64,000 bases of DNA from Philodulcilactobacillus myokonensis (GTDB taxonomy: Bacteria > Bacillota > Bacilli > Lactobacillales > Lactobacillaceae). The position numbers and the translations under genes were made by a program. Positions 16,865 to 27,102 of the stretch are shown here, piece after piece; the first letter of the stretch is position 1; the number at the start of each line of letters is the position of its first letter. The stretch is taken from contig NZ_BRPL01000002.1 of assembly GCF_027923585.1 (NCBI RefSeq), positions 806,001-870,000 on the forward strand, in the 5' to 3' direction. The notes under the pieces were generated by a model, which saw only the letters and a list, made by a program, of their open reading frames with translations, was not told the origin of the DNA and did no database searches.

Positions 16865-18523
16865 TTAAAATAATCCCTTAATTTTACCATTTTTATCAAT
16901 ATCCATATCTAAAGCTGCTGGATGGGATGGTAATCCTGGCATTGTTAAGACTTTTCCAGTTAAAATAACAATGAAACCGGCACCTAACTTTGGTTCGATT
17001 CCCCTAACGTGAATCTTAAAATGCTTGGGATTACCTAATAATTTTGCATTATCAGTTAATGAATACTGTGTTTTAGCGATACATAGTGGTAACTTATCCC
17101 AACCTAATTTTTCTAGTTGTTTAATCTGCCTTTTAGCTTTATAACTTAATTCGACGCCATCACCACCATAGATATTTTTAACAATGGCATTTAATTTATC
17201 CATAATTGAATCACTATCATGGTAAAGTGGTTTAAATTGACTTGGTCGATCACATGCGGCAACGACCGCTTTAGCTAATTGTTCGGCTCCAGCGCCACCT
17301 TTAGACCAAACATTGGTTTCGTATGATTTGACGTCAAGTTGATTAATATATTCTTCTAATAAATTAATTTCTTTATCAGTATCACTTGTGAAACGATTAA
17401 TGGCAACGATCACTGGTTTGCCATATTGCTGCATACTATGGATATGATGAGCTAAATTATCTGCACCACGTTTTAATGCGCCAGTATTTTCGTAATTTAA
17501 ATCATTCTTATTCATGCCACCATTTAATTTTAATGCACGAACTGTGGCAACAATGACAACGGCATCTGGATATTTACCTAATTTTTTAGATGTAATATCC
17601 ATAAATTTTTCGCCACCAAGATCGGATCCAAAACCAGCTTCAGTAATCGCATAATCTGCTGTATTTAAAGCTGCATTAGTAGCTAAGATACTATTACAAC
17701 CATGGGCAATGTTTGCGAATGGTCCACCATGAACGAAGGTAGGAGTATGTTCTAAAGTTTGAACTAAATTAGGTTTAATTGCATCTTTTAACAGTAAAGT
17801 AATCGCCCCGGTAACTCCCAAATCTTTAACAGTGACTGGCTTTCTATCATAAGTATAGCCAATTAAAATTTTACTTACTTTTTGTTTTAAATCCATTAAA
17901 TTATTGCTTAAACATAGAATGGCCATTAATTCACTTGCAACCGTGATATTAAATCCATCTTCTCTTGGAACACCGGAAGTGGGTCCACCTAATCCAATCA
18001 CAGCATGTCTAAGTTCACGGTCATTAATGTCAACGACCCGTTTCCATGTAATTCTCCTTGGATCTAAATTTAGTTGATTACCATGGTGAATATGATTATC
18101 AATTAATGCTGATAAAGTATCGTTTGCTTCTGTTAAAGCATGGAGATCTCCAGTGAAATGTAAATTAATATCTTCCATTGGGATAACTTGGGCGTGTCCA
18201 CCACCAGTTGCACCACCTTTTATACCCATTACTGGTCCTAGAGAAGGCTCTCTTAACGCAATTGCGGTTTTATATTTTAGCCGGTTTAGGGCATCCCCCA
18301 AACCGATTGTAACCGTCGTTTTGCCTTCTCCGGCAGCCGTTGGGTTAATGGAAGTCATTAGAATTAATTTTCTTTTAGTATTTTGATTTTTGATTGGTAA
18401 TTTAACTTTAGCTTTATAATCACCATATAATTCAATTTGGGATCTAGATAAATTTAATTTTTGAGCAATCTTTTCTATTGGCTCAATATCACTATCTTGA
18501 GAAATTTCAATATCTGTTTTCAT
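16865..18523 (-). CDS. fhs: Formate-tetrahydrofolate ligase
   Basis: Forms 10-formyl-THF from formate, THF and ATP, feeding purine and initiator formyl-Met-tRNA synthesis, 552 residues (family about 556). The ATP-binding loop [18 protein letters not shown] lies near residue 62. The blocks [22 protein letters not shown] and the C-terminal [12 protein letters not shown]-like stretch ([16 protein letters not shown]) are intact. It lies upstream of lspA, with the EbsA-like gene upstream. Together with folA, thyA and folT it is one of four one-carbon or folate genes in this window. Confidence 0.96.
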   Translation of the reverse strand: MKTDIEISQDSDIEPIEKIAQKLNLSRSQIELYGDYKAKVKLPIKNQNTKRKLILMTSINPTAAGEGKTTVTIGLGDALNRLKYKTAIALREPSLGPVMGIKGGATGGGHAQVIPMEDINLHFTGDLHALTEANDTLSALIDNHIHHGNQLNLDPRRITWKRVVDINDRELRHAVIGLGGPTSGVPREDGFNITVASELMAILCLSNNLMDLKQKVSKILIGYTYDRKPVTVKDLGVTGAITLLLKDAIKPNLVQTLEHTPTFVHGGPFANIAHGCNSILATNAALNTADYAITEAGFGSDLGGEKFMDITSKKLGKYPDAVVIVATVRALKLNGGMNKNDLNYENTGALKRGADNLAHHIHSMQQYGKPVIVAINRFTSDTDKEINLLEEYINQLDVKSYETNVWSKGGAGAEQLAKAVVAACDRPSQFKPLYHDSDSIMDKLNAIVKNIYGGDGVELSYKAKRQIKQLEKLGWDKLPLCIAKTQYSLTDNAKLLGNPKHFKIHVRGIEPKLGAGFIVILTGKVLTMPGLPSHPAALDMDIDKNGKIKGLF

Positions 18524-18545
18524 TTAAATGATTGCTCCTTATTTA

Positions 18546-18932
18546 TTAATTATGACTTTGAATAATCGTTTTTAATTCAATCACTGAATTAGAGGATAAT
18601 GTTAAGTTTAATTTATGATCATTGATATTAATTGTTAATGAATTTCTCCTAGCTTGATTGACTTTAACTTGATTTAAATTAACCACCATCCATTTTGGAT
18701 TTAATACTTTTCCAATTATCATTTGATTATTATTAATTGTAATTCTTCTAAATCTAATTTGACTAAATGCAACAACAACAAATAAAATAAAAAAGAATGA
18801 CGTAATCCACTGATAATGAGTAATTTCCAGCCAAAAAATAATTCCTAACAATAGTATAATGAACGTCCAGCTCCAGATGATAATAATATTAAGTGGGGAT
18901 GGTTGGTATAAAAAATGACGATGTTCTGACAA
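18546..18932 (-). CDS. EbsA-like small membrane protein
   Basis: A 128-residue protein with two hydrophobic segments (about 14-34 and 43-60) and a C-terminal cytoplasmic domain with beta-strand character (about 61-125), resembling a bacterial PH-like fold. Size, topology and position beside an RNase HI-like gene resemble lactobacillar EbsA-family proteins. That assignment is from gene-context memory and is tentative. It starts at TTG and lies 22 bases upstream of fhs. Only 33 bases separate it from the divergent RNase HI-like gene. Confidence 0.6.
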   Translation of the reverse strand: MSEHRHFLYQPSPLNIIIIWSWTFIILLLGIIFWLEITHYQWITSFFFILFVVVAFSQIRFRRITINNNQMIIGKVLNPKWMVVNLNQVKVNQARRNSLTININDHKLNLTLSSNSVIELKTIIQSHN

Positions 18933-18965
18933 TTAATAAATCACTTCCCAAAGAAGGTCTTTTAA

Positions 18966-19367
18966 ATGTATAAACTTTATACGGATGCGGCAGCTTTATA
19001 TCATCAAAATAAAACCGCCGCCGGAATTTTAATCATTCATAATCATAAACAATTACAAATCAAAAAACATTTAAAATCTTTAGACAATCATTCAGCAGAA
19101 TTTGAAGCCTGCTTAGATGGATTTAAGATTTTAAAACATCTTGTTAATAGAAACCATGACTATAATTCATTTATATTATACTATACCGATAGTAAAATTG
19201 TATATCAAAGTTTACTAAAACAATACGCCAAACATTATCAAAAATTTGTTGATCAAATTTTAATTCAGCAAAATCAATTCAATGATGTTTTTAATAATTG
19301 GATTCCAGATACAAAAAATGAAGGTGCTCATCAATTAGCTCAACAAGCCCTTCATAGTTTTAAATGA
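18966..19367 (+). CDS. RNase HI-like protein with a substituted catalytic residue
   Basis: A 133-residue RNase H fold protein, which would cleave RNA in RNA-DNA hybrids if active. Three acidic positions are visible: Asp7 (LYTDAA), Glu45 (SAEFEAC) and Asp75 (YYTDSKIV). The fourth, normally Asp in a GADQLA or NxxxDxLA block, reads GAHQLAQQAL, giving His122. B. subtilis has comparable RNase HI-like proteins of low or no activity (YpeP, YpdQ), so function is uncertain. The RNase HII gene (rnhB) is also present at 23.7-24.4 kb. AGAAGG sits 8 bases before the ATG. It lies convergent to the flavoprotein gene, with only 2 bases between. Confidence 0.8.
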   Translation: MYKLYTDAAALYHQNKTAAGILIIHNHKQLQIKKHLKSLDNHSAEFEACLDGFKILKHLVNRNHDYNSFILYYTDSKIVYQSLLKQYAKHYQKFVDQILIQQNQFNDVFNNWIPDTKNEGAHQLAQQALHSFK

Positions 19368-19369
19368 TT

Positions 19370-20473
19370 TTATTTAAAATATTTATTAATTGGTTTTTCA
19401 TAATAATTAAAATCTAGTTTTTGATCAGATAAGATTTGTTTAGCAAGGAATTTACCGATAATTGGCCCAGTTGTTAATCCTGACGATCCCAAAGCACCGC
19501 CCATTAATAAATGATCATGACCTGGGATGATTCCAAAAAATGGACCATAATCGCTTGAATAAGCTCTTGTGCCTACCTTAGTTTTCATAACATTTGAACC
19601 ATCTAACCCATTGATTATTTTTTTAGCACTATTTAATAGTTTTTGTTTAGCATTATTAGTTGGTTTTAAATCGAATGTTTTATCATCTTCATGAGTTGCA
19701 CCAATTATAATCTTTCCATTAGAAAATGGTAAAACATCATATTCCCCCTCTGGCATAAGAACAGGCATATCCTTCTTAAATTGATTGTGGATAGATAACT
19801 CAATCAATTGTCCTTTCTGTGCTCGAATGTCAGCTAATACGTTAATATGTTGTAGTGTTTTTTTAGTCCAAGCACCAGCAGCAACAATGATGTTATCAAA
19901 TTTTTCAATATGATTTTGAAATTTAATTTGTTGATCGGAAACTAAAGTTGCTTCTCCACATTTTAAATTAACAATTTGTTCAGGAATTTGTTTTAATAAA
20001 TGATTTGAAAATTTAGCACCATCAATTTTACCACCACCCTTAATAATAATTCCGGGTAATGTTTTGGATAGAAAAGGAAGCATATTTTTAACATCAGATG
20101 ATGATAAATATTGAATGGATTTCATTGCGGGTGCTTCTTGCATCCGTTTTTGCCCTAATTGATAAAGTTCACTTAACTTTTTCTTTGTATCACGTGTGAT
20201 AATTGTTCCACATTGATTATATACATCAGTTGGCATGTGAGTTTCACGTGCTAATTTTGGAATTAAATCTGCACCACGTCTGGCTAAATGATACCATTGT
20301 TGATTCCTTCTTTTTGATACCCATGGAGAAATTATTCCGGCTGCAGCTTTTGTTGCTTGTCCCCTTCTTTTATCAAAAATGGTAATTTTTATATTTGATG
20401 AAAACATTTTATATAAATAATATGCAGTAGTGCTTCCAATAATGCCTTGTCCGATTATTGCTATTTTTTTCAT
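19370..20473 (-). CDS. FAD-dependent amino acid oxidase-like flavoprotein (DAO family)
   Basis: A 367-residue flavoprotein of the DAO/DadA/ThiO family, expected to oxidise an amino acid or amine. The N-terminal Rossmann motif IIGQGIIGSTTAYYL and the AAAGIISPWVSKRR segment bind FAD. IVAAGAWTKKTL lies mid-protein. The C-terminal SSDYGPFFGIIPGHDHLLMG and GSSGLTTGPIIGKFLA complete the FAD site. The substrate cannot be told. It lies just downstream of topA behind a terminator, in the place where trmFO often stands in lactobacilli, but it is not TrmFO. Confidence 0.85.
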   Translation of the reverse strand: MKKIAIIGQGIIGSTTAYYLYKMFSSNIKITIFDKRRGQATKAAAGIISPWVSKRRNQQWYHLARRGADLIPKLARETHMPTDVYNQCGTIITRDTKKKLSELYQLGQKRMQEAPAMKSIQYLSSSDVKNMLPFLSKTLPGIIIKGGGKIDGAKFSNHLLKQIPEQIVNLKCGEATLVSDQQIKFQNHIEKFDNIIVAAGAWTKKTLQHINVLADIRAQKGQLIELSIHNQFKKDMPVLMPEGEYDVLPFSNGKIIIGATHEDDKTFDLKPTNNAKQKLLNSAKKIINGLDGSNVMKTKVGTRAYSSDYGPFFGIIPGHDHLLMGGALGSSGLTTGPIIGKFLAKQILSDQKLDFNYYEKPINKYFK

Positions 20474-20531
20474 TTTTATTTTTCCTTTTTTATTGTTTTG
20501 TTAAAGTAACTTTTGACTATTTACTTATAAT

Positions 20532-20561
20532 AAAAAAATTATTCTAAAAAGAATAATTTTT
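20532..20561 (-). terminator. Terminator of topA
   Basis: AAAAATTATTC and GAATAATTTTT form an AT-rich stem with a T run immediately after the topA stop. Confidence 0.75.
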
Positions 20562-20562
20562 A

Positions 20563-22680
20563 TTATTTTTGAATTGGTTCTTCATAGTCTCCATTAGGAC
20601 AAACGACCTGCGTCCCATGTTTAAATACTTTTTCAACTAAATATTTCCCATCTTTAGGACAATTTCTGCCAATCGGTTTATCCCATGAAACGAAATCACA
20701 CTTAGGAAATCTAGAACAACCGTAGAATTTCCGGTTCCGTTTTGATTTTCTTTCAATAACTTCACCAATTTTGCACTTAGGACATTTTACGCCAATTTTT
20801 TGAACAATTGCTTCAGTATTTCTACAATCTGGAAATCTAGAACAAGCATAAAATTTACCATATCGCCCCATTTTAATTACCATGGGAGCTCCACAAATTT
20901 TGCAGTTAAATCCGGCTAATTTATCTTTAATTTGAACATTTTCCATGTTTTTTTCAGCATGATTAACTTCATTTGAAAATGGATGGTAAAAAGTATCAAT
21001 AACTTTAATCCAATTTTGCTTCTTTTCTTCAATATCATCTAATTTATTCTCTAAGTCAGCGGTAAAATCAATATTAATAATATCTGGAAAGTATTCTTCA
21101 ATAATTTTATTAACAATTTCACCTAATTCAGTTGGAACAAATCGTTGCCCGACCAATTTAACATAGTAACGTTTTTGGATTGTCGCTAAAGTCGGCGCAT
21201 ACGTTGACGGCCTTCCGACGCCGTTTCCTTCCAACATTTTAATTAAATTAGCTTCACTATAACGAGCTGGTGGTTGGGTAAAGTGTTGATCAGGATGGAT
21301 TTGATCAATTGTTACCAAATCATCTTTAGTCAAGTCAGGTAAAATATTGTCTTTTTCATTATTAACAGAATATACCTTCAAAAATCCTGGAAAAACCATT
21401 TTTAGTCCATTAGCCTTAAATTTAACGTTATTTTGTTCCATCATAACGGACATTGTATGCATAATGGCCGGTGTCATTTGACTTGCAACAAAACGTTTCC
21501 AGATTAATTGATATAATCTAAACTGATCTCTTGTTAAATACTTTTTCAAACTAGTAGGAGTTCTAAAAACAGAAGTTGGTCTAATTGCTTCATGGGCATC
21601 CTGCGCACCTTCTGGCAATTTACCTTTAATTGGTTTAGTGGCAGCATATTCAGCACCATATTCTTTATGTAAGAACGTTGATGCTTCATGTTTAGCGATA
21701 ACAGAGATTCTTGTTGAATCAGTTCGCATATAGGTAATTAATCCTTGATTACCTTCTTTACCAATATTAATTCCTTCGTATAATTGTTGAGCCGCCATCA
21801 TTGTTTTTCCAGTTCGAAATTTCAATTGACGGTTAGCGGCTTGCTGCATTGTACTTGTAGTAAACGGTGGCTGTGGCTGTCTTTTTCTCTGTCTTTTAGT
21901 AACTTTAGTAACCTTCAAAGGTTTTTTTTGATTAAGTTGCTTTAAAATTGCTTGAACTTGATCATTATTATGAATAGTTGCTTTTTTAGAAGTTAAACTA
22001 AAAAATTCTGCATCGAATTTTTTAGCACCTTTTTTCATTTTGCTGTTGATTGTCCAATATTCCTTGGGCTTGAACTTTTTAATTTCATTTTCACGTTTAA
22101 TAATCAACCATAACGCGATTGATTGAACCCTACCGGCACTTAAACCACGTTTTACTTTTTTCCATAATAATGGTGAAATTGAATAGCCGACTAATCGATC
22201 CAAAATTCGCCTAGCTTGCTGTGAATCAACTAAATTCATATCAATTGAACGTGGGTGTTTAAATGAACGTTTGACAGCATCTTTCGTAATCTCATTAAAT
22301 GTTACTCGATTTTTATCCTTAACATTCAACCCTAATAAATGTGATAAATGCCATGCAATCGATTCCCCTTCACGATCGGGATCAGAAGCTAAATAGATTT
22401 TTTTTGCTTTTTTAGCCTCTGAACGGAGCATTTTAATTGTATCTCCTTTACCACGGATCGAAATGTAATGAGGTTGATAATCATTGTCAATATCAACCCC
22501 CATTTTGCTTCTTGGTAAATCCCTAACATGACCTTTACTTGCAATAACACGGTAAGTTCTACCTAAATATTTTTGAATGGTTTTAGCTTTTGCAGGTGAT
22601 TCTACAATTACTAATTTCTTTCTATTTTTAGTTCTGCTTCTGCGTGTTTTTGATTTTGAAATTTTAGCTTTTGTTGGCAT
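20563..22680 (-). CDS. topA: DNA topoisomerase I
   Basis: Type IA topoisomerase relaxing negative supercoils, 705 residues from ATG 22680. An AGGGA site lies 8 bases before this ATG, and the upstream TTG overlaps that site, so it is rejected. The TOPRIM domain has [13 protein letters not shown] near residue 25 and SDPDREGES near residue 100. The catalytic Tyr is in [10 protein letters not shown] near residue 315. Three C-terminal zinc-ribbon modules ([24 protein letters not shown]) carry most of the expected cysteines. It is the last gene of the ypmR-ypmS-yozE-rbgA-rnhB-dprA-topA series. Confidence 0.96.
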   Translation of the reverse strand: MPTKAKISKSKTRRSRTKNRKKLVIVESPAKAKTIQKYLGRTYRVIASKGHVRDLPRSKMGVDIDNDYQPHYISIRGKGDTIKMLRSEAKKAKKIYLASDPDREGESIAWHLSHLLGLNVKDKNRVTFNEITKDAVKRSFKHPRSIDMNLVDSQQARRILDRLVGYSISPLLWKKVKRGLSAGRVQSIALWLIIKRENEIKKFKPKEYWTINSKMKKGAKKFDAEFFSLTSKKATIHNNDQVQAILKQLNQKKPLKVTKVTKRQRKRQPQPPFTTSTMQQAANRQLKFRTGKTMMAAQQLYEGINIGKEGNQGLITYMRTDSTRISVIAKHEASTFLHKEYGAEYAATKPIKGKLPEGAQDAHEAIRPTSVFRTPTSLKKYLTRDQFRLYQLIWKRFVASQMTPAIMHTMSVMMEQNNVKFKANGLKMVFPGFLKVYSVNNEKDNILPDLTKDDLVTIDQIHPDQHFTQPPARYSEANLIKMLEGNGVGRPSTYAPTLATIQKRYYVKLVGQRFVPTELGEIVNKIIEEYFPDIINIDFTADLENKLDDIEEKKQNWIKVIDTFYHPFSNEVNHAEKNMENVQIKDKLAGFNCKICGAPMVIKMGRYGKFYACSRFPDCRNTEAIVQKIGVKCPKCKIGEVIERKSKRNRKFYGCSRFPKCDFVSWDKPIGRNCPKDGKYLVEKVFKHGTQVVCPNGDYEEPIQK

Positions 22681-22765
22681 TAAATAATCCCTCAATCAAT
22701 TTAAATTAATTTTAAGTTTTATAATTCTTAAATCTACCATATAATATTGCAGTTTTTTTAACGTG

Positions 22766-23635
22766 TCAATAATTAAAATCTTCTAAAACGTCTTGAGGTT
22801 TAGAAACAGGTTTCGCACCAGCAGCAATTAATTCATTACAACCAACTGAACATAAACTTGTGATTGGTCCCGGAATGGCCATTACATTCCGATTGTTTTG
22901 AAGTGCTAAATTAGCTGTAATCAAGCTTCCTGAGCGATGCTTGGCTTCAACTACCAAAATACTATCAATTAATCCAGCTAAAATTCGATTCCGCTCAGGA
23001 AAATGATACCTAGCTACTCCCGTTCCCAATGGATACTCACTTATTAATAGATGATGCTTGCCAATATAATTTTGAAGATTTTGATTTTGAATTGGATAAT
23101 ATTGATCCAAGCCCGTTCCAATCACGGCAATTGTATTGCCACCATAAGAAATTGCACATTGATGACTTAAACAATCGACACCGCGAGCTAGTCCCGAAAC
23201 AATACAAATTTTTTTCTTAATCACTGAAGGTAAAATCAGTCTCAAAGCATCAATCGAATAGCTAGTATTTTGCCGCGATCCAACAACTGATAGTAGTCTC
23301 TGGTGTACCAATTCAAAATTTCCTGAATAAAATAAAATATTCGGCGGCAAATAACTTTCCTTTAATCTTTCCGGATAATGCGGATTTAAAATTGAAATCC
23401 ATTTTGTCTGGGATTGATTCCGATTCATTTCATCTAATAACCGCCTGCTTTTAAAATCATTTTTAAAAATAATTTGAAAACGATGATTAATTTGAGCAAT
23501 TTTAATAATCAATCCAGGATTAATCCGTTTAAAATCGCTTTTAGAATGTGTTAACCATTGGTAAAATCGATTTTCGCCGTGGATTCCAATCCCCTTACAT
23601 AATCTTAATTTTAAAAGTAATTGTTCAAGTTCCAT
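22766..23635 (-). CDS. dprA: DNA-processing protein DprA
   Basis: Binds incoming single-stranded DNA during natural transformation and loads RecA, 289 residues. The Rossmann-like domain shows VVGSRQNTSYS, CIVSGLARGVDCLSHQCAI and AVIGTGLDQYYP. The Arg-Asn-rich FPERNRILAGL and KHRSGSLITANLALQNNR segments complete the site. AAAGGAG precedes the ATG by 10 bases. It is located between rnhB and topA, as in B. subtilis. Its presence alone does not show competence. Confidence 0.95.
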   Translation of the reverse strand: MELEQLLLKLRLCKGIGIHGENRFYQWLTHSKSDFKRINPGLIIKIAQINHRFQIIFKNDFKSRRLLDEMNRNQSQTKWISILNPHYPERLKESYLPPNILFYSGNFELVHQRLLSVVGSRQNTSYSIDALRLILPSVIKKKICIVSGLARGVDCLSHQCAISYGGNTIAVIGTGLDQYYPIQNQNLQNYIGKHHLLISEYPLGTGVARYHFPERNRILAGLIDSILVVEAKHRSGSLITANLALQNNRNVMAIPGPITSLCSVGCNELIAAGAKPVSKPQDVLEDFNY

Positions 23636-23679
23636 CCCTAATCAGCTCCTTTAGGGATACTTCCGTAAAATTTCTTAAA

Positions 23680-24441
23680 TTATTTTAAAAGATTACATAT
23701 TGGAGCAAAAGTTTTACGATGAATCGGCGTAATGCCATATTTTTTGATTGCATCTAAATGTTCCTTCGTCCCATAACCAGCATTATGCTGAAAATCATAT
23801 TCAGGATATTTTTTCCCATATTGACACATCAATTGATCACGATAGACCTTAGCAATAATACTAGCAGCAGCAACACTAATACTTCTAGCATCCCCTTTAA
23901 CAATACTTAATTGTGGAATATTGGAATTAATTTTCATTGCATCAACAATTAATTGATTAGGGGTAATTGTTAATCCCTCAACAGATTTTTTCATCGCAAT
24001 TAAATCTGCTTGGTATATATTAACCTGATCAATTAATTGATTAGATGAAACAGCAATTTTATAATCCAACGCTTTCGCCTTAATTAAAGGTGCTAATTTT
24101 AATCTTTTCTTAGGTGATAATTGTTTTGAATCATTAACCTGATATAAATTAAAATTGTGTGGCAAAATAACTGCACATGTAACAACGGGGCCAGCAAGTG
24201 GTCCACGTCCAACTTCATCAACCCCTGCAACGTTACTTTTCCCTTCATCCCAAAAGTGCTTTTCAAATTTAAATCGTTTTTTAAATTCTAATTTAACCTG
24301 ATTCATTTTTAAGATTTGGTTTCTACGGCGTTTAATAACCTGTTGAACACCCTTCCTAGGATCATTTTGATACTTAGTAAAAGTATCATCAGATAATTGA
24401 TTAATTGTAGAAAAAAGGGTTTTGATTTCTTTAATTGTCAT
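23680..24441 (-). CDS. rnhB: Ribonuclease HII
   Basis: Cleaves RNA in RNA-DNA hybrids and removes misincorporated ribonucleotides, 253 residues. The catalytic motif VAGVDEVGRGPLAGPVVTC supplies the Asp-Glu pair. LIVDAMKI and AAASIIAKVYRDQLM supply the other acidic residues. The N-terminal 60 residues are the extension usual for Bacillus and Lactobacillus RnhB. The ATG overlaps the rbgA stop, so the two are translationally coupled. Confidence 0.96.
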   Translation of the reverse strand: MTIKEIKTLFSTINQLSDDTFTKYQNDPRKGVQQVIKRRRNQILKMNQVKLEFKKRFKFEKHFWDEGKSNVAGVDEVGRGPLAGPVVTCAVILPHNFNLYQVNDSKQLSPKKRLKLAPLIKAKALDYKIAVSSNQLIDQVNIYQADLIAMKKSVEGLTITPNQLIVDAMKINSNIPQLSIVKGDARSISVAAASIIAKVYRDQLMCQYGKKYPEYDFQHNAGYGTKEHLDAIKKYGITPIHRKTFAPICNLLK

Positions 24442-25303
24442 TATCTAGCCCCGATTTAGCAATTGATAATTCATCAAGCGTAAAATTACCGAGTTTGCCA
24501 CGCCTTGCATCTAAAATTATTCGCATTGATCCACGATTAAAGTCTTGTAGCATTCCTGCATTTTTAGTGATTTTCATTAGAAGATCAACCCGACTTAATT
24601 TTAAGTCATCACCAGTGAGTCGGTAACGTTTGGCTAAATTCTGTTCGGCATGATTTCTAAAGAAATCAATTGCAAATAGAGCAACATCATCTTTAGGATA
24701 CAAATTATCTTTAATTGCTCCAGTTAATGCCAATTTATATGCAATCGATTCATTTTGAAAACGTGGCCATAAAATTCCGGGTGTATCCAATAATTCTAGG
24801 TTGCGGCTAGATTTTAACCATTGTTGCCCCTTAGTAATCCCCGGTCGATTACCTACCTGGGCTGCTCTTCTCTTAATAATCTGATTCAATAACGTTGACT
24901 TTCCAACATTTGGAACCCCAACGCAAATTGCACGAATTGTTTTATTTGCAATTCCCTTGGCGTGATCACTATTAATTTTACTTTTTAAAATTTGTTGAGC
25001 AATTTTAGTAATTTGATTCGAAGTTAGATTATTTTTTGAATCAACAGAAGTTGCGGCATAACCGTGCAATCGAAACCAACGTACCCATGATTGAGTCATT
25101 TCAGTGTCTGCTAAGTCAGCTTTGGTTAAGATTAATAAATGGGGTTTCCCCCGCCCAATTTTCCTAATTTCTGGATTAATTGAGCTATATGGGCATCTTG
25201 CATCAACGAGCTCAAAAATAATATCAGCTAAATGAACATTATTCTGAAATTGATGAAGTGCTTTTGCCATATGGCCTGGAAACCATTGAATATTAGATGA
25301 AAT
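24431..25303 (-). CDS. rbgA: Ribosome biogenesis GTPase RbgA (YlqF)
   Basis: Circularly permuted GTPase required for late 50S subunit assembly, about 290 residues. G motifs appear in permuted order: LTKADL (G4) near residue 62, GVPNVGKSTLLN (G1) near residue 128, RPGITKGQQW (G2) and LLDTPGILWP (G3). The protein must begin close to NIQWFPGHMAKAL. A strong AAGGAGG at 25312-25318 is followed 8 bases later by ATT (25303), with no ATG, GTG or TTG in frame between the site and the conserved block. The TTG at 25351 lies inside yozE with no site. ATT 25303 is therefore taken as the start; see findings. Confidence 0.92.
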   Translation of the reverse strand: MSSNIQWFPGHMAKALHQFQNNVHLADIIFELVDARCPYSSINPEIRKIGRGKPHLLILTKADLADTEMTQSWVRWFRLHGYAATSVDSKNNLTSNQITKIAQQILKSKINSDHAKGIANKTIRAICVGVPNVGKSTLLNQIIKRRAAQVGNRPGITKGQQWLKSSRNLELLDTPGILWPRFQNESIAYKLALTGAIKDNLYPKDDVALFAIDFFRNHAEQNLAKRYRLTGDDLKLSRVDLLMKITKNAGMLQDFNRGSMRIILDARRGKLGNFTLDELSIAKSGLDNDN

Positions 25304-25323
25304 TGAAAAAACCTCCTTAAAAA

Positions 25324-25545
25324 TTAAATTGCGTCTAAATATTCGTGCCAAGCATCATCAAAAATGGTCATGGTAGGGATATAATCAGCATTTTCTTCTA
25401 AATATTTTGAAATTTCATCAAAATTAGTTGACTGCTTTGGAAACGACATATCAAAAAACGCATTGTTGGCAAATTGTGCAATTGGATCGTAACTTCCAGG
25501 GTTTCTTTTTGTCATTAAAAATCGAAAAAAACTAGGTTGTTCCAA
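25324..25545 (-). CDS. YozE family protein (UPF0346)
   Basis: A 73-residue protein of the YozE SAM-like family, a small helical fold of unknown function found in Bacilli. SFFRFLMTKRNP at the start and DEISKYLEENADYIPTMTIFDDAWHEYL at the end are characteristic. It starts at TTG 25545 after AGGAGG with a 7-base spacer. It sits between ypmS and rbgA in the same transcript direction. Confidence 0.88.
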   Translation of the reverse strand: MEQPSFFRFLMTKRNPGSYDPIAQFANNAFFDMSFPKQSTNFDEISKYLEENADYIPTMTIFDDAWHEYLDAI

Positions 25546-25562
25546 TTTAATTCCTCCTTTAA

Positions 25563-26177
25563 TTAATTTGATTTAGGAATTAAAATTTTAAAATCAAAAT
25601 TACCATTGCCTGACATATCAATCTTTTTAGCTTGGTATGAAATTCCATGATAATTATTAATTTGGTTCAAGTCCAATATAACCTGTGCATTATGTCCATC
25701 TAATCCGACCCACTTTGGGATCCGATAATGTTTTGCAACGTATGAGATTACAAACTTAGGTGGTAATTTTAGAGCTCCCATTTGTAGATGATCAGCAATT
25801 AATTTAACGTTCCCGTTTGGTAAAAGATACGGCTTGAGACTCAAAATATAACCAATCTGATTATTTAAGACATTAATATTACCATACACATAGGCTTCAT
25901 TTCCAACAACAAAATGATAATTAATCCTAGAATTATGTTTTGTTTTTTGAATTCGATTTAAATAATAATTTGATAATGCATTAACTTGTTTTTTATTCAA
26001 TTGAATATCAACGGGTTCTTTATTTTTAGCAATTACCCGCCTGGATTCAATTTTTGAAATATCATTAGAATCAGACGAATGAATTTGAGCAAATAAATAT
26101 CCACCTAATCCAATGATTAAAATTAATAACAGTACAAATAACCATTTAAAAATATTTAAATTTTTTTGTTTTTTCAT
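25563..26177 (-). CDS. ypmS: YpmS family membrane-anchored protein (DUF2140)
   Basis: A 204-residue protein with one N-terminal transmembrane anchor (about residues 12-30) and an extracellular beta-rich domain, matching the YpmS/DUF2140 family, whose function is unknown. It follows the ypmR-like lipase gene, a pairing conserved from Bacillus to lactobacilli, suggesting a shared envelope role. No cysteine lipobox is seen. Confidence 0.82.
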   Translation of the reverse strand: MKKQKNLNIFKWLFVLLLILIIGLGGYLFAQIHSSDSNDISKIESRRVIAKNKEPVDIQLNKKQVNALSNYYLNRIQKTKHNSRINYHFVVGNEAYVYGNINVLNNQIGYILSLKPYLLPNGNVKLIADHLQMGALKLPPKFVISYVAKHYRIPKWVGLDGHNAQVILDLNQINNYHGISYQAKKIDMSGNGNFDFKILIPKSN

Positions 26178-26192
26178 GATTATCAGATTTCC

Positions 26193-27065
26193 TTAGTACC
26201 AAAATTGGCTTGATTTAATTGCATCATGAAGCTTATTTGTCATGAAACGGTATCCTTTATCATTGGGATGAAAATGATCCTTAGGCGACAAATCTTGATT
26301 TAACTCACCATTACTGCTGTGCATCAAATCCATTAATTTTAATAAATTATTGCCATTAGCAGCATTTTTAGACATTAACTTCTTACGACTACTATTTGTC
26401 TGATACTGACCATAAGATAAATTATTAATATCTACAAAATACATTTTTTTAAATTGTTTTAAACTGTTGCGCGTCGTTTGATTCCACCGATCTACCGATG
26501 AATTAATTGAAGTCACATTTGGAAAATAAACATAAAATGGGTTATAAATTCCAAAAATATAAACGTTAGCATGGTGGTTATTGGAACGAACCCGTTTTAA
26601 TAACCGGATTAAATTATGTTGATATGCATTCATATTCCGATTAAAATCTTGATTAAATTCATGGTGATTATCAAAAACGCTTGATTCTAATGTCTGCAGT
26701 AAATCATTACCGCCAGCTGTAATCACAATTATATTAGCTTTTTTTAAATGAGATTTAATATTTGCATGTTTCACTAATCTTCGATCAATTTGATTGCTCT
26801 TTTGTCCAGCAATTCCATAATTATAAGTTTTCACTTTAGTATTACCTTGATTAGATAATTGGTTTGCAATCATCGGAACATAGCCACCATGATGAGTTTG
26901 ATCACCAATTCCCTGAGTTAATGAATCGCCTAATGAAACAATTGATATTCTTTTTGGAATGATTCTTTGATGATGGATTTTAAACGGGTGTGAAGCATAA
27001 ACAATTCCGAAAACAACAATAATAAATAAAATTAAACTAGTAAGTATTTTTAAACTTTTTTTCAT
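26193..27065 (-). CDS. SGNH/GDSL-type extracellular hydrolase (YpmR-like)
   Basis: A 290-residue SGNH hydrolase, anchored or exported through an N-terminal hydrophobic segment (about 6-24). The block I serine motif is IVSLGDSLTQGIG near residue 45. TAGGNDLL gives the block III Asn near residue 117. DHFHPNDKGY near residue 269 supplies the catalytic Asp and His. The substrate (lipid, acetyl group or other ester) cannot be told. It heads the operon running to topA, with an extended -10 promoter upstream. Confidence 0.88.
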   Translation of the reverse strand: MKKSLKILTSLILFIIVVFGIVYASHPFKIHHQRIIPKRISIVSLGDSLTQGIGDQTHHGGYVPMIANQLSNQGNTKVKTYNYGIAGQKSNQIDRRLVKHANIKSHLKKANIIVITAGGNDLLQTLESSVFDNHHEFNQDFNRNMNAYQHNLIRLLKRVRSNNHHANVYIFGIYNPFYVYFPNVTSINSSVDRWNQTTRNSLKQFKKMYFVDINNLSYGQYQTNSSRKKLMSKNAANGNNLLKLMDLMHSSNGELNQDLSPKDHFHPNDKGYRFMTNKLHDAIKSSQFWY

Positions 27066-27102
27066 TAAATAACGCTTCCAATAGTAATCATACTTTTAAA
27101 TT

